Shown here one piece after another: positions 35,640 to 43,915 of a DNA stretch of 43,915 nt. The notes under the pieces are model-generated. The model searched no databases, was not told where the DNA came from, and saw nothing but the letters and a program-made list of their open reading frames with translations. The stretch spans positions 1 to 43,915 of the forward strand of contig CANMNA010000010.1 of the NCBI GenBank assembly GCA_947499075.1, in the 5' to 3' direction. Source of the DNA: Myxococcales bacterium (GTDB taxonomy: Bacteria; Myxococcota_A; UBA9042). How positions within the stretch are numbered: the stretch's first letter is position 1; every line of letters begins with the position of its first letter. Both the position numbers and the translations under genes were made by a program.

Positions 35640-37109
35640 GTGGCCGTCTACCGGCTGCGCAGTGGCCTTGTGGTCGAGCATGCTCTGACCGGCCAGTGGC
35701 AGTTGGTCGATGCGGCGCTCAAGCGCGTGATCCAGCTGGGCGATGCAGACGCGCGTCTGGTGCGCGCCTTGGCACAGGGCGGCACGGCGGCGCAGCTTGC
35801 CAAGACCACCAAAGTCAGCGCCGATCACATCACAGTGCAACTCAGCGCACTGGCGCGCCTGTACGTGCTGCAGGGCAAGCGCAGCCAGGCTCGGGTGGCG
35901 CTGCAATTGGAGCGCGAGGCCTTTGCGCGCCAGTGCCGTCAGGATGCGGCCCAAGAAGACATTGCCTGGCCACCGGGTCGCGATCCGCCGCGTCACCGCT
36001 GCCAGGGCACCGGCACTTGCTGCGGTGCCTCGTTTCTGGGTCCGCTGTTGCCGGCCGACCACCGGCGGGTGGCCGATCTGACCTTTGGCAGCAGGGTCCG
36101 GCAAGGCCAACTGCAACGGCTAGGCAAAAACACGGCGGACGAGGATCCATTTGAGGTCGTGCATCTCGGCGGCCACGATCACATCGGCATGGCCCGCGGT
36201 GACGACCAACGGTGTGTTGCGCAAGGCGACGATCAACTGTGCGACATCCACCGCGAGCATGGCGCAGCCGCCAAGCCGGTCGCGTGTCGCCTGTTTCCGC
36301 TGCGGCTGCATCGATCGCCGCAAGGGGTGCACGTGTCGTTGCTGCTGACCTGCGACGGCTACGATCGCGCGCGCCCAGCAGGCGAAGCGTGGCCGCAGCG
36401 ACAAGACGAGATCCGGACGCTGTTGGCCGAAGGCGCACCAACGGTGCGGGTGGTGGTGCCGTGTGAGTGGACGCCGGGCTTGGCTGTCCCCTTTGGCGAT
36501 TGGCTGGCGTTGCAAGCCCAACTGTACAGTTGCGAGCCTGAACAGCCTGACGCGCGCCGCTGGCTAGCCGACGCGGTAAGCATCGCCCAAGCGGCCATCG
36601 ATGCGCGCTGTGCAGCAGTCGCCGAAGGCCAGCAAGTGCAAGTTGCAGCGCGGCTGACCGGCGTCGTGCCTGCCTTGCGCGGCGACCGACAATGGCACGA
36701 AAAAGACCGGGCTGAGTCATGGGCCGCAGCGCTGGATGCCCGTGCTGCCGACCTGGTCCCACGCGGACGCCACCACGATGCGGACCGCCTGGCCGACCTC
36801 GCCGCTGGTGTGCGCGCCCAATTGGCCGACTACAGCTTTGCTGCACCGGGATGGTCAGCAGACCGCGAGGCCCAGCGCCACCTGCACGATGTCGTCGCCA
36901 ACGACCTGGCGGTGTACGTGGCGATCGGCCACCTCGACGCCGGTTTGACGGCGCTCACAGGCCGAACCCTGTTCGTCGAGGCTTTGGCCTGCGCTTTGGC
37001 GCTGCGGGCCGGGCGCCACAACGTGCAGGCCAGCGACACGACCCGAGCGCTGCACGTCGCGTACCGCAGCGAACCTGACCTCGCGGCGTTGCACGCAGCC
37101 GCGTGCTGA
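35640..37109 (+). CDS. YkgJ-like Cys-cluster protein
   Basis: A 489-residue protein. The region 115-220 shows the metal/iron-sulfur-binding Cys pattern of the YkgJ (CxxCxxCC) family: C121, C127, C128 (CQGTGTCC), then C201 and C216 in CDIHREHGAAAKPVACRLFP. The remaining 270 residues are helical, with no motif I recognise. The N-terminal 110 residues are also extra compared with the usual short family members. The start is GTG 6 bp after the pspA stop, with no ribosome binding site, so coupled translation is likely. Membership is assigned by the Cys pattern alone; what the cluster binds is not known for this protein. Confidence 0.68.
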   Translation: MAVYRLRSGLVVEHALTGQWQLVDAALKRVIQLGDADARLVRALAQGGTAAQLAKTTKVSADHITVQLSALARLYVLQGKRSQARVALQLEREAFARQCRQDAAQEDIAWPPGRDPPRHRCQGTGTCCGASFLGPLLPADHRRVADLTFGSRVRQGQLQRLGKNTADEDPFEVVHLGGHDHIGMARGDDQRCVAQGDDQLCDIHREHGAAAKPVACRLFPLRLHRSPQGVHVSLLLTCDGYDRARPAGEAWPQRQDEIRTLLAEGAPTVRVVVPCEWTPGLAVPFGDWLALQAQLYSCEPEQPDARRWLADAVSIAQAAIDARCAAVAEGQQVQVAARLTGVVPALRGDRQWHEKDRAESWAAALDARAADLVPRGRHHDADRLADLAAGVRAQLADYSFAAPGWSADREAQRHLHDVVANDLAVYVAIGHLDAGLTALTGRTLFVEALACALALRAGRHNVQASDTTRALHVAYRSEPDLAALHAAAC

Positions 37110-37225
37110 CAGGCGATGCCGCCGGAGTGGTCTGGACTTGAAAACCCATTTGCAGCATGATGCGCGCCGCCAAACGGGGCGGCGGCTTGGCTTCCCCGTA
37201 TCCTGCGCACCAAAGGATGCTACTG
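37110..37225. other. Short gap before the act operon
   Basis: These 116 bp contain the ribosome binding site of actA (AAAGGA, 37212-37217) at their right end. I see no other feature. The act promoter should lie here or within the preceding gene. Confidence 0.3.
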
Positions 37226-37834
37226 ATGACCTCGCAGTTGCGTGTTTTTTCGTCGCCGCCATCGACTTGCCCGCGCTGGCCAATGCTGCCCGCAGCGGCA
37301 CTGCTCGCGGTAGGGCTCCTCGTGGCACTGGCAGGCTGTGACTACTCCGAAGTCACGGCGCTCGGCTTGAACAAGAACTACAAGCCGGTGCAGCCGATCT
37401 CGTATTCGCACAAAATCCACGCGGGCGACCTCGGGATCGAGTGCAAGTACTGCCACTTCGGCGCTGAGAAGAGCAAGAAGGCGGGCATTCCGCCGACCAG
37501 CGTGTGCATGAACTGCCACAAATCGGTCAAGACCGACTCGCCGCAGATTCAAAAGCTCACGGAATACTACAAGAAAGGCCAGCCGGTGCCGTGGGTCAAA
37601 GTCCACAACCTGCCCGACTACGTCACGTTTGATCACAGCCGCCACGTCAACAAAGGCGTGGCGTGCCAGACTTGCCATGGGCAGATTCAAGACATGACCG
37701 AGGTCAAGCAGCAAAACACCCTGGCGATGGGCTGGTGTGTCAACTGCCACCGCGACTACACCAAGAACCCGCCCGCCAACCTGGCAGGTCGTCACATTTT
37801 CGCCACCACCGATTGCACCGGTTGCCACCAGTAA
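37226..37834 (+). CDS. actA: Alternative complex III subunit ActA, pentaheme cytochrome c
   Basis: A 202-residue periplasmic cytochrome with five CxxCH heme motifs: CKYCH, CMNCH, CQTCH, CVNCH and CTGCH. That is the heme number of ActA, the electron-collecting cytochrome of alternative complex III, which oxidises quinol and passes electrons to a c-type cytochrome or oxidase. The N-terminus has a hydrophobic segment (AAALLAVGLLVALAGC) whose cysteine may be lipid-modified. The ATG at 37226 has AAAGGA 8 nt upstream; the frame extends 23 codons further without a better site. It is first in the actABCDE operon, which continues beyond the window. Confidence 0.93.
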   Translation: MTSQLRVFSSPPSTCPRWPMLPAAALLAVGLLVALAGCDYSEVTALGLNKNYKPVQPISYSHKIHAGDLGIECKYCHFGAEKSKKAGIPPTSVCMNCHKSVKTDSPQIQKLTEYYKKGQPVPWVKVHNLPDYVTFDHSRHVNKGVACQTCHGQIQDMTEVKQQNTLAMGWCVNCHRDYTKNPPANLAGRHIFATTDCTGCHQ

Positions 37835-37959
37835 GCCAAAAATCAGCGCGCGCGCAGGCTGCTCAGCCTGTGGCCGCGAGCAAGTCTGCCACGCCAGCAA
37901 CGCTTCCCCGGCCACAGACGCCCTGACGTCCACCGCCCGCCAGCATAGGAGCCGCCCAG
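37835..37959. other. Spacer between actA and actB
   Basis: 125 bp with the AGGAG ribosome binding site of actB near the end and nothing else recognisable. It is longer than the other gaps in the operon. Confidence 0.3.
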
Positions 37960-40900
37960 ATGGATCGCCATCCCGAGCAGCACGACACGAACCAGACCAA
38001 CGCCCACGCCAGCCAGTCCCATGGCCAAGCCAGCCTGACAACCACGCCGGCCCGCTTTCAGACGGTCGAAGAGCTCATCGACCCAGCGCTGGTCGCCGAT
38101 GCCCGCCTGTACGAAAACGGCAAGCCGCCGGTGCAAGGCGACGGCTCTGCGGTGGAACGCCGCGACTTTATGAAGGTGCTCGGCGTCACGTTCGCAGCCG
38201 CCGGGGCTACTGCGGCCTGTGGTCGGCTGCCTGTCACGCACGCGCTGCCCTACGTCGACAAGCCCGAAGACGTCACGGTCGGCAAGGCCAGCTACTACGC
38301 CACCACCTGCCGCGCCTGCGCCGCCGGGTGTGGCTTGTTGGTCAAAAGCCGTGAGGGTCGGCCGATCAAGGTCGAGGGCAACCCGAACCATGCGTGGTCG
38401 CAAGGCGGCGTGTGCGCCATTGGCCAAGCAACCGTCGTTGACCTGTACGATGGCGACCGCGTGCGCCAGCCGCTGGTGAGCGGCAAAGGCGCGACGTGGA
38501 AAGAGTTTGACGCTGCAGCGGCGGCCGCTTTGGCCGACTATGCCCAAGATAGCAAAGGCCTGGCGCTGATCACCAGCAGCCTGACTGGCACGGCCGCGCG
38601 CGCGCTCGTGGCACAGTTCACCGCCAAGTATCCAGGTGCCCGCCATGTGGTGTACGACGGCCCGATGGGCGTGGGCGCGATCGCCACTGCCCACGGCCTG
38701 ACCCACGCCAAAGCCGCGGTGCCGCGCTATGACTTCAGCAAAGCTGAGCTCATCTTGTCATTCGGGGCCGACTTTTTGGGCACGTGGATTGCACCCGTAC
38801 CGTTTGCCAAGCAGTACGCCCCGGGCCGCAAGGTCAGCGCCGACAAGAAGGCGATGAGCAAGCACATTCAAGTCGAGACCAGGTTGTCGCTGACCGGCAG
38901 CAATGCCGACGATCGGGTGCGCGCGCTGCCCAGCGAACAGCGCGGGCTGGTGCTGGCACTGGCGGCCAAGGTCGCGGCGGCCAAAGGTCTCAACGTCTCA
39001 GTGCCGGCCGAAGCTGCCAGGGGCGACGGGGCCAAGCTCATCGGCGCGTGGACTAAGGCCCTGGTCGACAACGCCGGCAAGTCGCTGGTGGTGGCAGATA
39101 GCGGCGATGTCGCGGTGCAAGCGGCGGTCAATGTCATCAATGAGGCGCTGGGCAACTACGGCAGCACGCTGATGCTCGATGCCCCGTTCCAGGGTCTGCA
39201 GGGCACAGCTGATGGTGAATTAGAGCTGTTGGGCGCGCTGGAGAAAGGCGAAGTCACGGGCGTGGTCCTGTGGGGCGTCAATCCGGCGTACGACAGCAAG
39301 CAGGCGGCCAAGTGGGCGGCGGCGATTGGCAAAGCCAAGGTCTCCATCGCGATTGCGACGCGCCACAACGAGACAGCGGCCGCGTGCAAGCTGGTGGCGG
39401 CGAGCAGCCACGCGCTAGAGAGCTGGGGCGACCACGAAGTGGTGGCAGGCCTGGCGGCCGTCCAGCAACCGTTGATCAATCCGCTTTTTGACACCCGTCA
39501 GGGTGAAGATGTGCTGCTGGGATGGCTGGGTGCCATCGGCGCCGACGGCAAGCCCGCAACGGCGCGGACCCACATCATCGACCAGTGGCAGGCTGGCGTG
39601 GCGCGGCGGGCTAGCGATGGGGCCGACTTCGTCCAGTTTTGGGACAAGTCGCTCAACGACGGCGCGGTCGCGGTGCAGGTCGTGGGCGCAGCGGCACTGG
39701 CGGTCAGGCCCGGTGGTCCGATGTTGGCCCAAGCGCCGCAACCGGCCGATGAAGGCGCTGCCGCCGCCAAGGCCGAGGGCGCAGTCGCCGCACCTGCCGA
39801 CGCAAGCCCCGCAGCGGTTGCCCCGGCCGCCGATGCGAGCCCGGCGGTGGCCTTGCCAGCGGCCGCGTCTGCGGTCGGCCTGCCCGGCGCGGCCACAGCC
39901 GCAGCCGCAGAGTTGCCGCCGGTCATCCCGGCCAAGTTCGATGCCGTCGGTGCCGCAAAAGCGCTGGCGTCTCCGGCCCTGTCGCTGGGTCAAGCCGGCA
40001 AGTACGAGCTGGTGCTGTACCCCAAGGTCGGCTTGGGCGGCGGCGATACCGCCAACAACCCGATGCTGCAAGAGCTGCCCGATCCGATCAGCAAGGCGAC
40101 GTGGGGCAACTATGCCTGCGTGTCGCCCAAGACCGGTAAAGAACTGGGCGTGTTGTCGTCTGACGTGGTCCAGATTTCTGCGGCAGGTGTCATGGTCGAG
40201 TTGCCAGTGGTGCTCAGCCCCGGCTTGCACGACGGCGCGATCGCGTTGGCCATCGGCTACGGCCGCGCCAAGAGCGTCGGCCGGATCGCGGCCGGCGTGG
40301 GCGTCAATGTGCACCCTTTCGGCGCCCAGGCTGACATGCCCAAGGCCGACATCAAGGCCACGGGCGGCAAAGAAGATGTGGCGTTCTCTCAGACCCACCA
40401 CAGCTACGAGCACCGCGATTGCGTCAAGGAGACATCGCTCGCGGCCTGGCAGAAAGAGGCCGGCGCCGGCAACGAAGTCCTCGAGAACATGCTACACGAC
40501 AAGGACGCAGCCGACCCGCGCACAACGCGCACGCTGTGGAGCCGCCACCAGTACACCGGCTACAAGTGGGGTATGGCGATTGATCTCAACGCGTGCACCG
40601 GCTGCGGCGCGTGCGTGATTGCCTGCAACATCGAGAACAACGTGCCGGTAGTCGGCAAGCTCGAAGTGTTCCGCCGCCGCGAGATGCACTGGCTGCGCAT
40701 CGACCGCTATTACAGTGAGCGCAAAAGCTACGCCAAAAACGAGTTCGACTGGGACAGCACCGAGCCCGATTTGCTGGCGCTGGCCGACAACCCCGAAGTC
40801 GTGCACATGCCGATGCTGTGCCAGCACTGCGACAACGCACCATGCGAGACGGTCTGCCCGGTCTTGGCGACCATTCACACCTCAGAGGGGTTGAACGCGC

Positions 40901-41475
40901 AGGCCTACAACCGCTGCATCGGCACCCGCTACTGCGCCAACAACTGTCCGTACAAAGTGCGGCGGTTCAACTGGTTCCAGTACCCGACCCGCGAGGAAGC
41001 CGACAAGTACGACGTCGACCTGCTGGCCTTGGCCTTGAACCCCGACATCACCAAGCGCTCGCGCGGCGTGATGGAAAAGTGCTCATTTTGCGTGCAGCGG
41101 ATTCAGGAAGCCAAATCCAACGCGCTGCGCGACGCCGATCCAGCGACGGGCGAGCCGCGCCAGCCGCACAACTTGGCCGAGTTGGACAAGGCCGATGCCA
41201 ACCACGCCAAGCTGCAGCCCAAGTACGTCAAGGACGGCGAGGTCAAGCCGGCGTGCCAGCAGACCTGCCCGTCCGAAGCGATCGTCTTTGGCGATCTGAA
41301 CCAGCTGGACTCCATGGTGCGCAAGGCCTATGACGACCCGCGCAACTACTCGGCTTTGCTTGAGGTCGGCACCCAGCCGGCCGTGAGCTACATGACCAAG
41401 GTCCGCAACGCCCAGCGCAGCGAAGCCGCAGCCGAACCGGCCCACGCTGCACCCGCCGCCAAAGTCGCCGAGTAA
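37960..41475 (+). CDS. actB: Alternative complex III subunit ActB (molybdopterin-like plus ferredoxin domains)
   Basis: A 1171-residue periplasmic iron-sulfur subunit. A twin-arginine motif (ERRDFMK, 66-72) near the N-terminus marks export or membrane anchoring. The first part (about 110-580) is molybdopterin-oxidoreductase-like with C117, C120, C124 and C152; in known ActB this domain has lost the Mo cofactor. The C-terminal ferredoxin part has four Cys clusters starting at [44 protein letters not shown] and CSFCVQRI with CQQTCPSEA, the three [4Fe-4S] and one [3Fe-4S] of the family. An unusual Ala/Pro-rich insert of about 70 residues (39735-39935) lies between the two parts. AGGAG lies 8 nt before the ATG. 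Confidence 0.95.
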   Translation: MDRHPEQHDTNQTNAHASQSHGQASLTTTPARFQTVEELIDPALVADARLYENGKPPVQGDGSAVERRDFMKVLGVTFAAAGATAACGRLPVTHALPYVDKPEDVTVGKASYYATTCRACAAGCGLLVKSREGRPIKVEGNPNHAWSQGGVCAIGQATVVDLYDGDRVRQPLVSGKGATWKEFDAAAAAALADYAQDSKGLALITSSLTGTAARALVAQFTAKYPGARHVVYDGPMGVGAIATAHGLTHAKAAVPRYDFSKAELILSFGADFLGTWIAPVPFAKQYAPGRKVSADKKAMSKHIQVETRLSLTGSNADDRVRALPSEQRGLVLALAAKVAAAKGLNVSVPAEAARGDGAKLIGAWTKALVDNAGKSLVVADSGDVAVQAAVNVINEALGNYGSTLMLDAPFQGLQGTADGELELLGALEKGEVTGVVLWGVNPAYDSKQAAKWAAAIGKAKVSIAIATRHNETAAACKLVAASSHALESWGDHEVVAGLAAVQQPLINPLFDTRQGEDVLLGWLGAIGADGKPATARTHIIDQWQAGVARRASDGADFVQFWDKSLNDGAVAVQVVGAAALAVRPGGPMLAQAPQPADEGAAAAKAEGAVAAPADASPAAVAPAADASPAVALPAAASAVGLPGAATAAAAELPPVIPAKFDAVGAAKALASPALSLGQAGKYELVLYPKVGLGGGDTANNPMLQELPDPISKATWGNYACVSPKTGKELGVLSSDVVQISAAGVMVELPVVLSPGLHDGAIALAIGYGRAKSVGRIAAGVGVNVHPFGAQADMPKADIKATGGKEDVAFSQTHHSYEHRDCVKETSLAAWQKEAGAGNEVLENMLHDKDAADPRTTRTLWSRHQYTGYKWGMAIDLNACTGCGACVIACNIENNVPVVGKLEVFRRREMHWLRIDRYYSERKSYAKNEFDWDSTEPDLLALADNPEVVHMPMLCQHCDNAPCETVCPVLATIHTSEGLNAQAYNRCIGTRYCANNCPYKVRRFNWFQYPTREEADKYDVDLLALALNPDITKRSRGVMEKCSFCVQRIQEAKSNALRDADPATGEPRQPHNLAELDKADANHAKLQPKYVKDGEVKPACQQTCPSEAIVFGDLNQLDSMVRKAYDDPRNYSALLEVGTQPAVSYMTKVRNAQRSEAAAEPAHAAPAAKVAE

Positions 41476-41503
41476 CGATTTTCACCAGCTAGAGGAAACC
41501 GCG

Positions 41504-42946
41504 ATGTCCGCACCTACCTCCCACCTGCGCGAACCCTTGGTGCTCGGCAATCCGCCGTACGCCCAGATTACCAACGAAGTGCTTGTGCCGATGGAGAACA
41601 TGCCGACCAAGACCTGGTACGGCGCGTTTTCGATCTCAGCCTTGTGTCTGGCGGTGGGCCTGTGCGCCATCGGCTGGCAGATCTCCGAAGGCATCGGCAC
41701 CTGGGGCCTGAACAAGACCATCGGCTGGGGCTTTGACATCACCAACTTCGTGTTCTGGATCGGCATCGGCCACGCCGGCACTTTGATTTCCGCGATCTTG
41801 TTCCTGTTTCGCCAGAAGTGGCGGACCTCGATCAACCGGTCGGCCGAAGCCATGACGCTTTTTGCCGTGATGTGCGCCGCGCTGTTTCCGCTGATCCACA
41901 TGGGCCGGCCGTGGTTTGGCGCGATTTGGTTCTTGCCCTATCCCAACTTGCGCGGCCCGCTGTGGACCAACTTCCGCTCGCCGCTGATCTGGGACTTCTT
42001 CGCGATTTCAACGTACTTTACGATCTCAGCGGTGTTCTGGTTCATCGGCCTTGTCCCCGACCTCGCCACCGTGCGCGACCGCGCCAAGCATCCGATCCGC
42101 AAGATTGTCTACGGCGCGCTGTCGCTGGGATGGACCGGCAGCAACAAGCACTGGGTCCATTACGAGACGGTGTACATGATCCTGGCCGGCTTGAGCACGC
42201 CGCTGGTCCTCTCGGTGCACACCATCGTGTCCATGGACTTTGCGACCTCGGTCATCCCCGGTTGGCACACCACTATTTTCCCGCCCTACTTCGTCGCCGG
42301 CGCCATCTTCTCGGGCTTTGCAATGGTGCTGACGCTGCTCATTATTGCCCGCAAGGTGCTCAACATTGAACACCTCATTACGATCAAGCACTTGGAGAAC
42401 ATGTGTCTGATCATCACCGCCACCGGCATGATGGTCGGCCTGGCCTACGCCACGGAGTTCTTGATTTCGTGGTACTCGGGCGGCAATTACGAAGGCTACT
42501 GCTTCTACAACCGCGCGACCGGTCCGATGTCGTGGTCGTACTGGATCATGGTCAGCTGCAACGTCATCTCGCCGCAGGTGTTCTGGTTCAAGAAGATGCG
42601 GACCAACGTGGCGGTCATGTTTGTGATGTCGCTGGTCGTCAACGTCGGCATGTGGTTTGAGCGGTTCGTCATCATCGTGACCTCGCTGCACCGCGACTAC
42701 CTGCCCAGCTCATGGGCGATGTACACGCCGACGTGGGTCGAGCTGATCACGCTGTTGGGCACGTTCGGCCTGTTTTTCAGCCTGTTTCTGTTGTTCACCC
42801 GGGTCTTGCCTGTGATTGCGATCGCCGAGGTCAAGGCCGTCAAGAAGTTTGCCCAGCGCAAGCCCGCTGCCGCTGCGCAAACCAGCTACGCGGGCGGCCT
42901 GCCCGATCTTGCCCACGCGCCCGCCGCGCCCGAAAAGGGGGTCTAG
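41504..42946 (+). CDS. actC: Alternative complex III subunit ActC, NrfD-like quinol-binding membrane protein
   Basis: A 480-residue polytopic inner-membrane protein of the NrfD/PsrC family with about ten hydrophobic spans. It supplies the quinol site of the complex. Family stretches include [40 protein letters not shown] and [25 protein letters not shown] with a 7-nt spacer precedes the ATG; 28 bp separate it from actB and only 1 bp separates its stop from actD. A second related subunit, ActF, is normally encoded after actE, which lies outside this window. Confidence 0.94.
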   Translation: MSAPTSHLREPLVLGNPPYAQITNEVLVPMENMPTKTWYGAFSISALCLAVGLCAIGWQISEGIGTWGLNKTIGWGFDITNFVFWIGIGHAGTLISAILFLFRQKWRTSINRSAEAMTLFAVMCAALFPLIHMGRPWFGAIWFLPYPNLRGPLWTNFRSPLIWDFFAISTYFTISAVFWFIGLVPDLATVRDRAKHPIRKIVYGALSLGWTGSNKHWVHYETVYMILAGLSTPLVLSVHTIVSMDFATSVIPGWHTTIFPPYFVAGAIFSGFAMVLTLLIIARKVLNIEHLITIKHLENMCLIITATGMMVGLAYATEFLISWYSGGNYEGYCFYNRATGPMSWSYWIMVSCNVISPQVFWFKKMRTNVAVMFVMSLVVNVGMWFERFVIIVTSLHRDYLPSSWAMYTPTWVELITLLGTFGLFFSLFLLFTRVLPVIAIAEVKAVKKFAQRKPAAAAQTSYAGGLPDLAHAPAAPEKGV

Positions 42947-42947
42947 C

Positions 42948-43511
42948 ATGAGTGCGCCAACTGCAAACACGGCACCAGAGAAGTACCTGGTCGCCTATTT
43001 TCTGGACGACGACAACATCTTGGCGGCGACCCAAGCGACCCGCAGCGCCGGCCTGCCGATCCACGACTGCTACACGCCGTTTCCGGTCCATGGACTGGAA
43101 GCGGCGCAAGGCCTACCGCGGTCGTTTCTGACCTACGTGGCCTTGGTGCTGGCGGCGCTAGGCTTTTGCACCTCGATGTTCATGCAAAGCTACACCCAAG
43201 CAGCGGTCACGCCGCTGTGGTCGGGTTGGCCGCTGATTGTCGGTGGCAAGCCGTTTTTGCCGATTACCGCATTTGTGCCGGTGCTGTTTGAGCTGACGGT
43301 GCTGTTCTGCGGCGTGGGGACGGCGATTGCGCTGTTCGTCACGCTGCGGCTGTTTCCCGGCAAGAAGGTCGAGTTCGTCTTGCCGGGCGTGACCGACGAC
43401 CGCTTTGCGCTGGTCTTGGACCCGTCGGGCAGCGGTTTTGACGAGGCCAAAGCGCGCGCGCTGTGTGGACAGCACGGTGCCAGCGAAATCACTTGGGTTC
43501 TTGCCCAATAA
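42948..43511 (+). CDS. actD: Alternative complex III subunit ActD (DUF3341)
   Basis: A 187-residue small membrane subunit. The N-terminal cytoplasmic part (YLVAYFLDDDNILAATQATR) is followed by two transmembrane helices (about 60-85 and 105-135) and a short soluble C-terminus ending VLAQ. It helps hold the complex together. The start ATG has AAGGGGG 6 nt upstream and lies 1 bp after the actC stop; the open frame extends further back inside actC in another frame. Confidence 0.9.
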   Translation: MSAPTANTAPEKYLVAYFLDDDNILAATQATRSAGLPIHDCYTPFPVHGLEAAQGLPRSFLTYVALVLAALGFCTSMFMQSYTQAAVTPLWSGWPLIVGGKPFLPITAFVPVLFELTVLFCGVGTAIALFVTLRLFPGKKVEFVLPGVTDDRFALVLDPSGSGFDEAKARALCGQHGASEITWVLAQ

Positions 43512-43529
43512 CCGACGGTGGACTTGGCC

Positions 43530-43915
43530 ATGCAATTGCCTGCCAACAAGATGATGTCCTGGGTCGCCGCGCTGCTTGCGCTGGCGGCACTGCCGGCCTG
43601 TCAGGTCGAGCGCGAGCGCAATTTCGAATTTGCGCCGTGGATCAACCACATGTTCTTCTCCCAGGCCGCTGAGTCGTACGCTGAGTCGCCGGTCAATGCG
43701 GCAGGCAAGCCGATTTTTGCCAACGGCCGGGTCATGCAGGACCCACCGATGGGTACAGTGCCCAACATCGCGGGCCGCCAGTCGTGGCCGCTGCACTTTG
43801 CGTCCGACGATGCCGGGCGCAAGGCCGCCGAGGGTCTCAAGAACCCGTTTGAGGGCACCCCGGCCAATCTCGCCCGCGGCCACTGGGGCTTCACCACCTA
43901 CTGTGCGCCCTGCCA
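43530..43915 (+). CDS. actE: Alternative complex III subunit ActE, monoheme cytochrome c, truncated by window end
   Basis: Not closed in the window. From the ATG the frame reads MQLPANKMMSWVAALLALAA, then LPAC, a lipoprotein signal with C24 as lipid site. The region MFFSQAAESYAESPVNAAGK and VMQDPPMGTVPNIA is typical of ActE, with PMGTVP in the expected place. The last codons give CAPC followed by CA, the start of a CAPCH heme-binding motif cut by the window edge. ActE carries one heme and passes electrons onward from ActA. It begins 18 bp after actD. An in-frame GTG 12 nt upstream is a possible alternative start. Confidence 0.9.
   Translation, partial: MQLPANKMMSWVAALLALAALPACQVERERNFEFAPWINHMFFSQAAESYAESPVNAAGKPIFANGRVMQDPPMGTVPNIAGRQSWPLHFASDDAGRKAAEGLKNPFEGTPANLARGHWGFTTYCAPC

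Overview
The window is GC-rich chromosomal DNA from a Gram-negative bacterium, most likely Myxococcota or a related deltaproteobacterial-type lineage. The reasons are two large proteins ending in the AgmX/PglI C-terminal domain known from Myxococcus gliding and secretion proteins, a 1962-residue modular lipoprotein with CARDB, PPC and Cys-rich modules, many lipoprotein signals, and an alternative complex III locus. The taxonomic call is an inference from gene content; no rRNA or tRNA gene was seen.

Positions 313-11154 read leftward. From upstream to downstream they hold a TPR membrane protein, a PLP-fold protein without the expected lysine, a lipoprotein with an 18-bp minisatellite, a second lipoprotein, a rhomboid protease, cysteinyl-tRNA synthetase (cysS), a small membrane protein and the two subunits of a 2-oxoacid:ferredoxin oxidoreductase (korA, korB). 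A 176-bp MITE-like palindromic element lies between the rhomboid gene and cysS.

Positions 11282-20625 read rightward: an unrecognised 589-residue protein, transcription terminator Rho, a UDP-sugar epimerase, a cystathionine gamma-synthase/lyase-type enzyme, and a tandem pair of polytopic AgmX/PglI proteins. A leftward fur gene faces the pair across a repeat-built hairpin. Next come a membrane-anchored coiled-coil protein and the ferrous-iron operon feoA-feoB-small Cys membrane protein. That operon has a clear Fur box, so regulator and target sit about 1.4 kb apart. A leftward tRNA nucleotidyltransferase gene (cca) overlaps the end of this operon by 11 bp.

Positions 26817-27124 hold a second, longer MITE copy with a perfect 10-bp target duplication. 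It sits in the divergent region between cca and the giant lipoprotein gene. A PilO-like lipoprotein follows on the minus strand, then a 114-bp intergenic imperfect palindrome, then a YbjN-like/PspA/YkgJ-like cluster. The window ends inside the alternative complex III operon actA-actB-actC-actD-actE, which oxidises quinol in the respiratory chain; actE runs off the right end.

The observations most worth following are the MITE family, the lysine-less PLP-fold protein, the paired AgmX/PglI membrane proteins with a conserved cysteine pair, and the intergenic palindrome at 34147-34260. I found no CRISPR array, prophage or complete insertion sequence.
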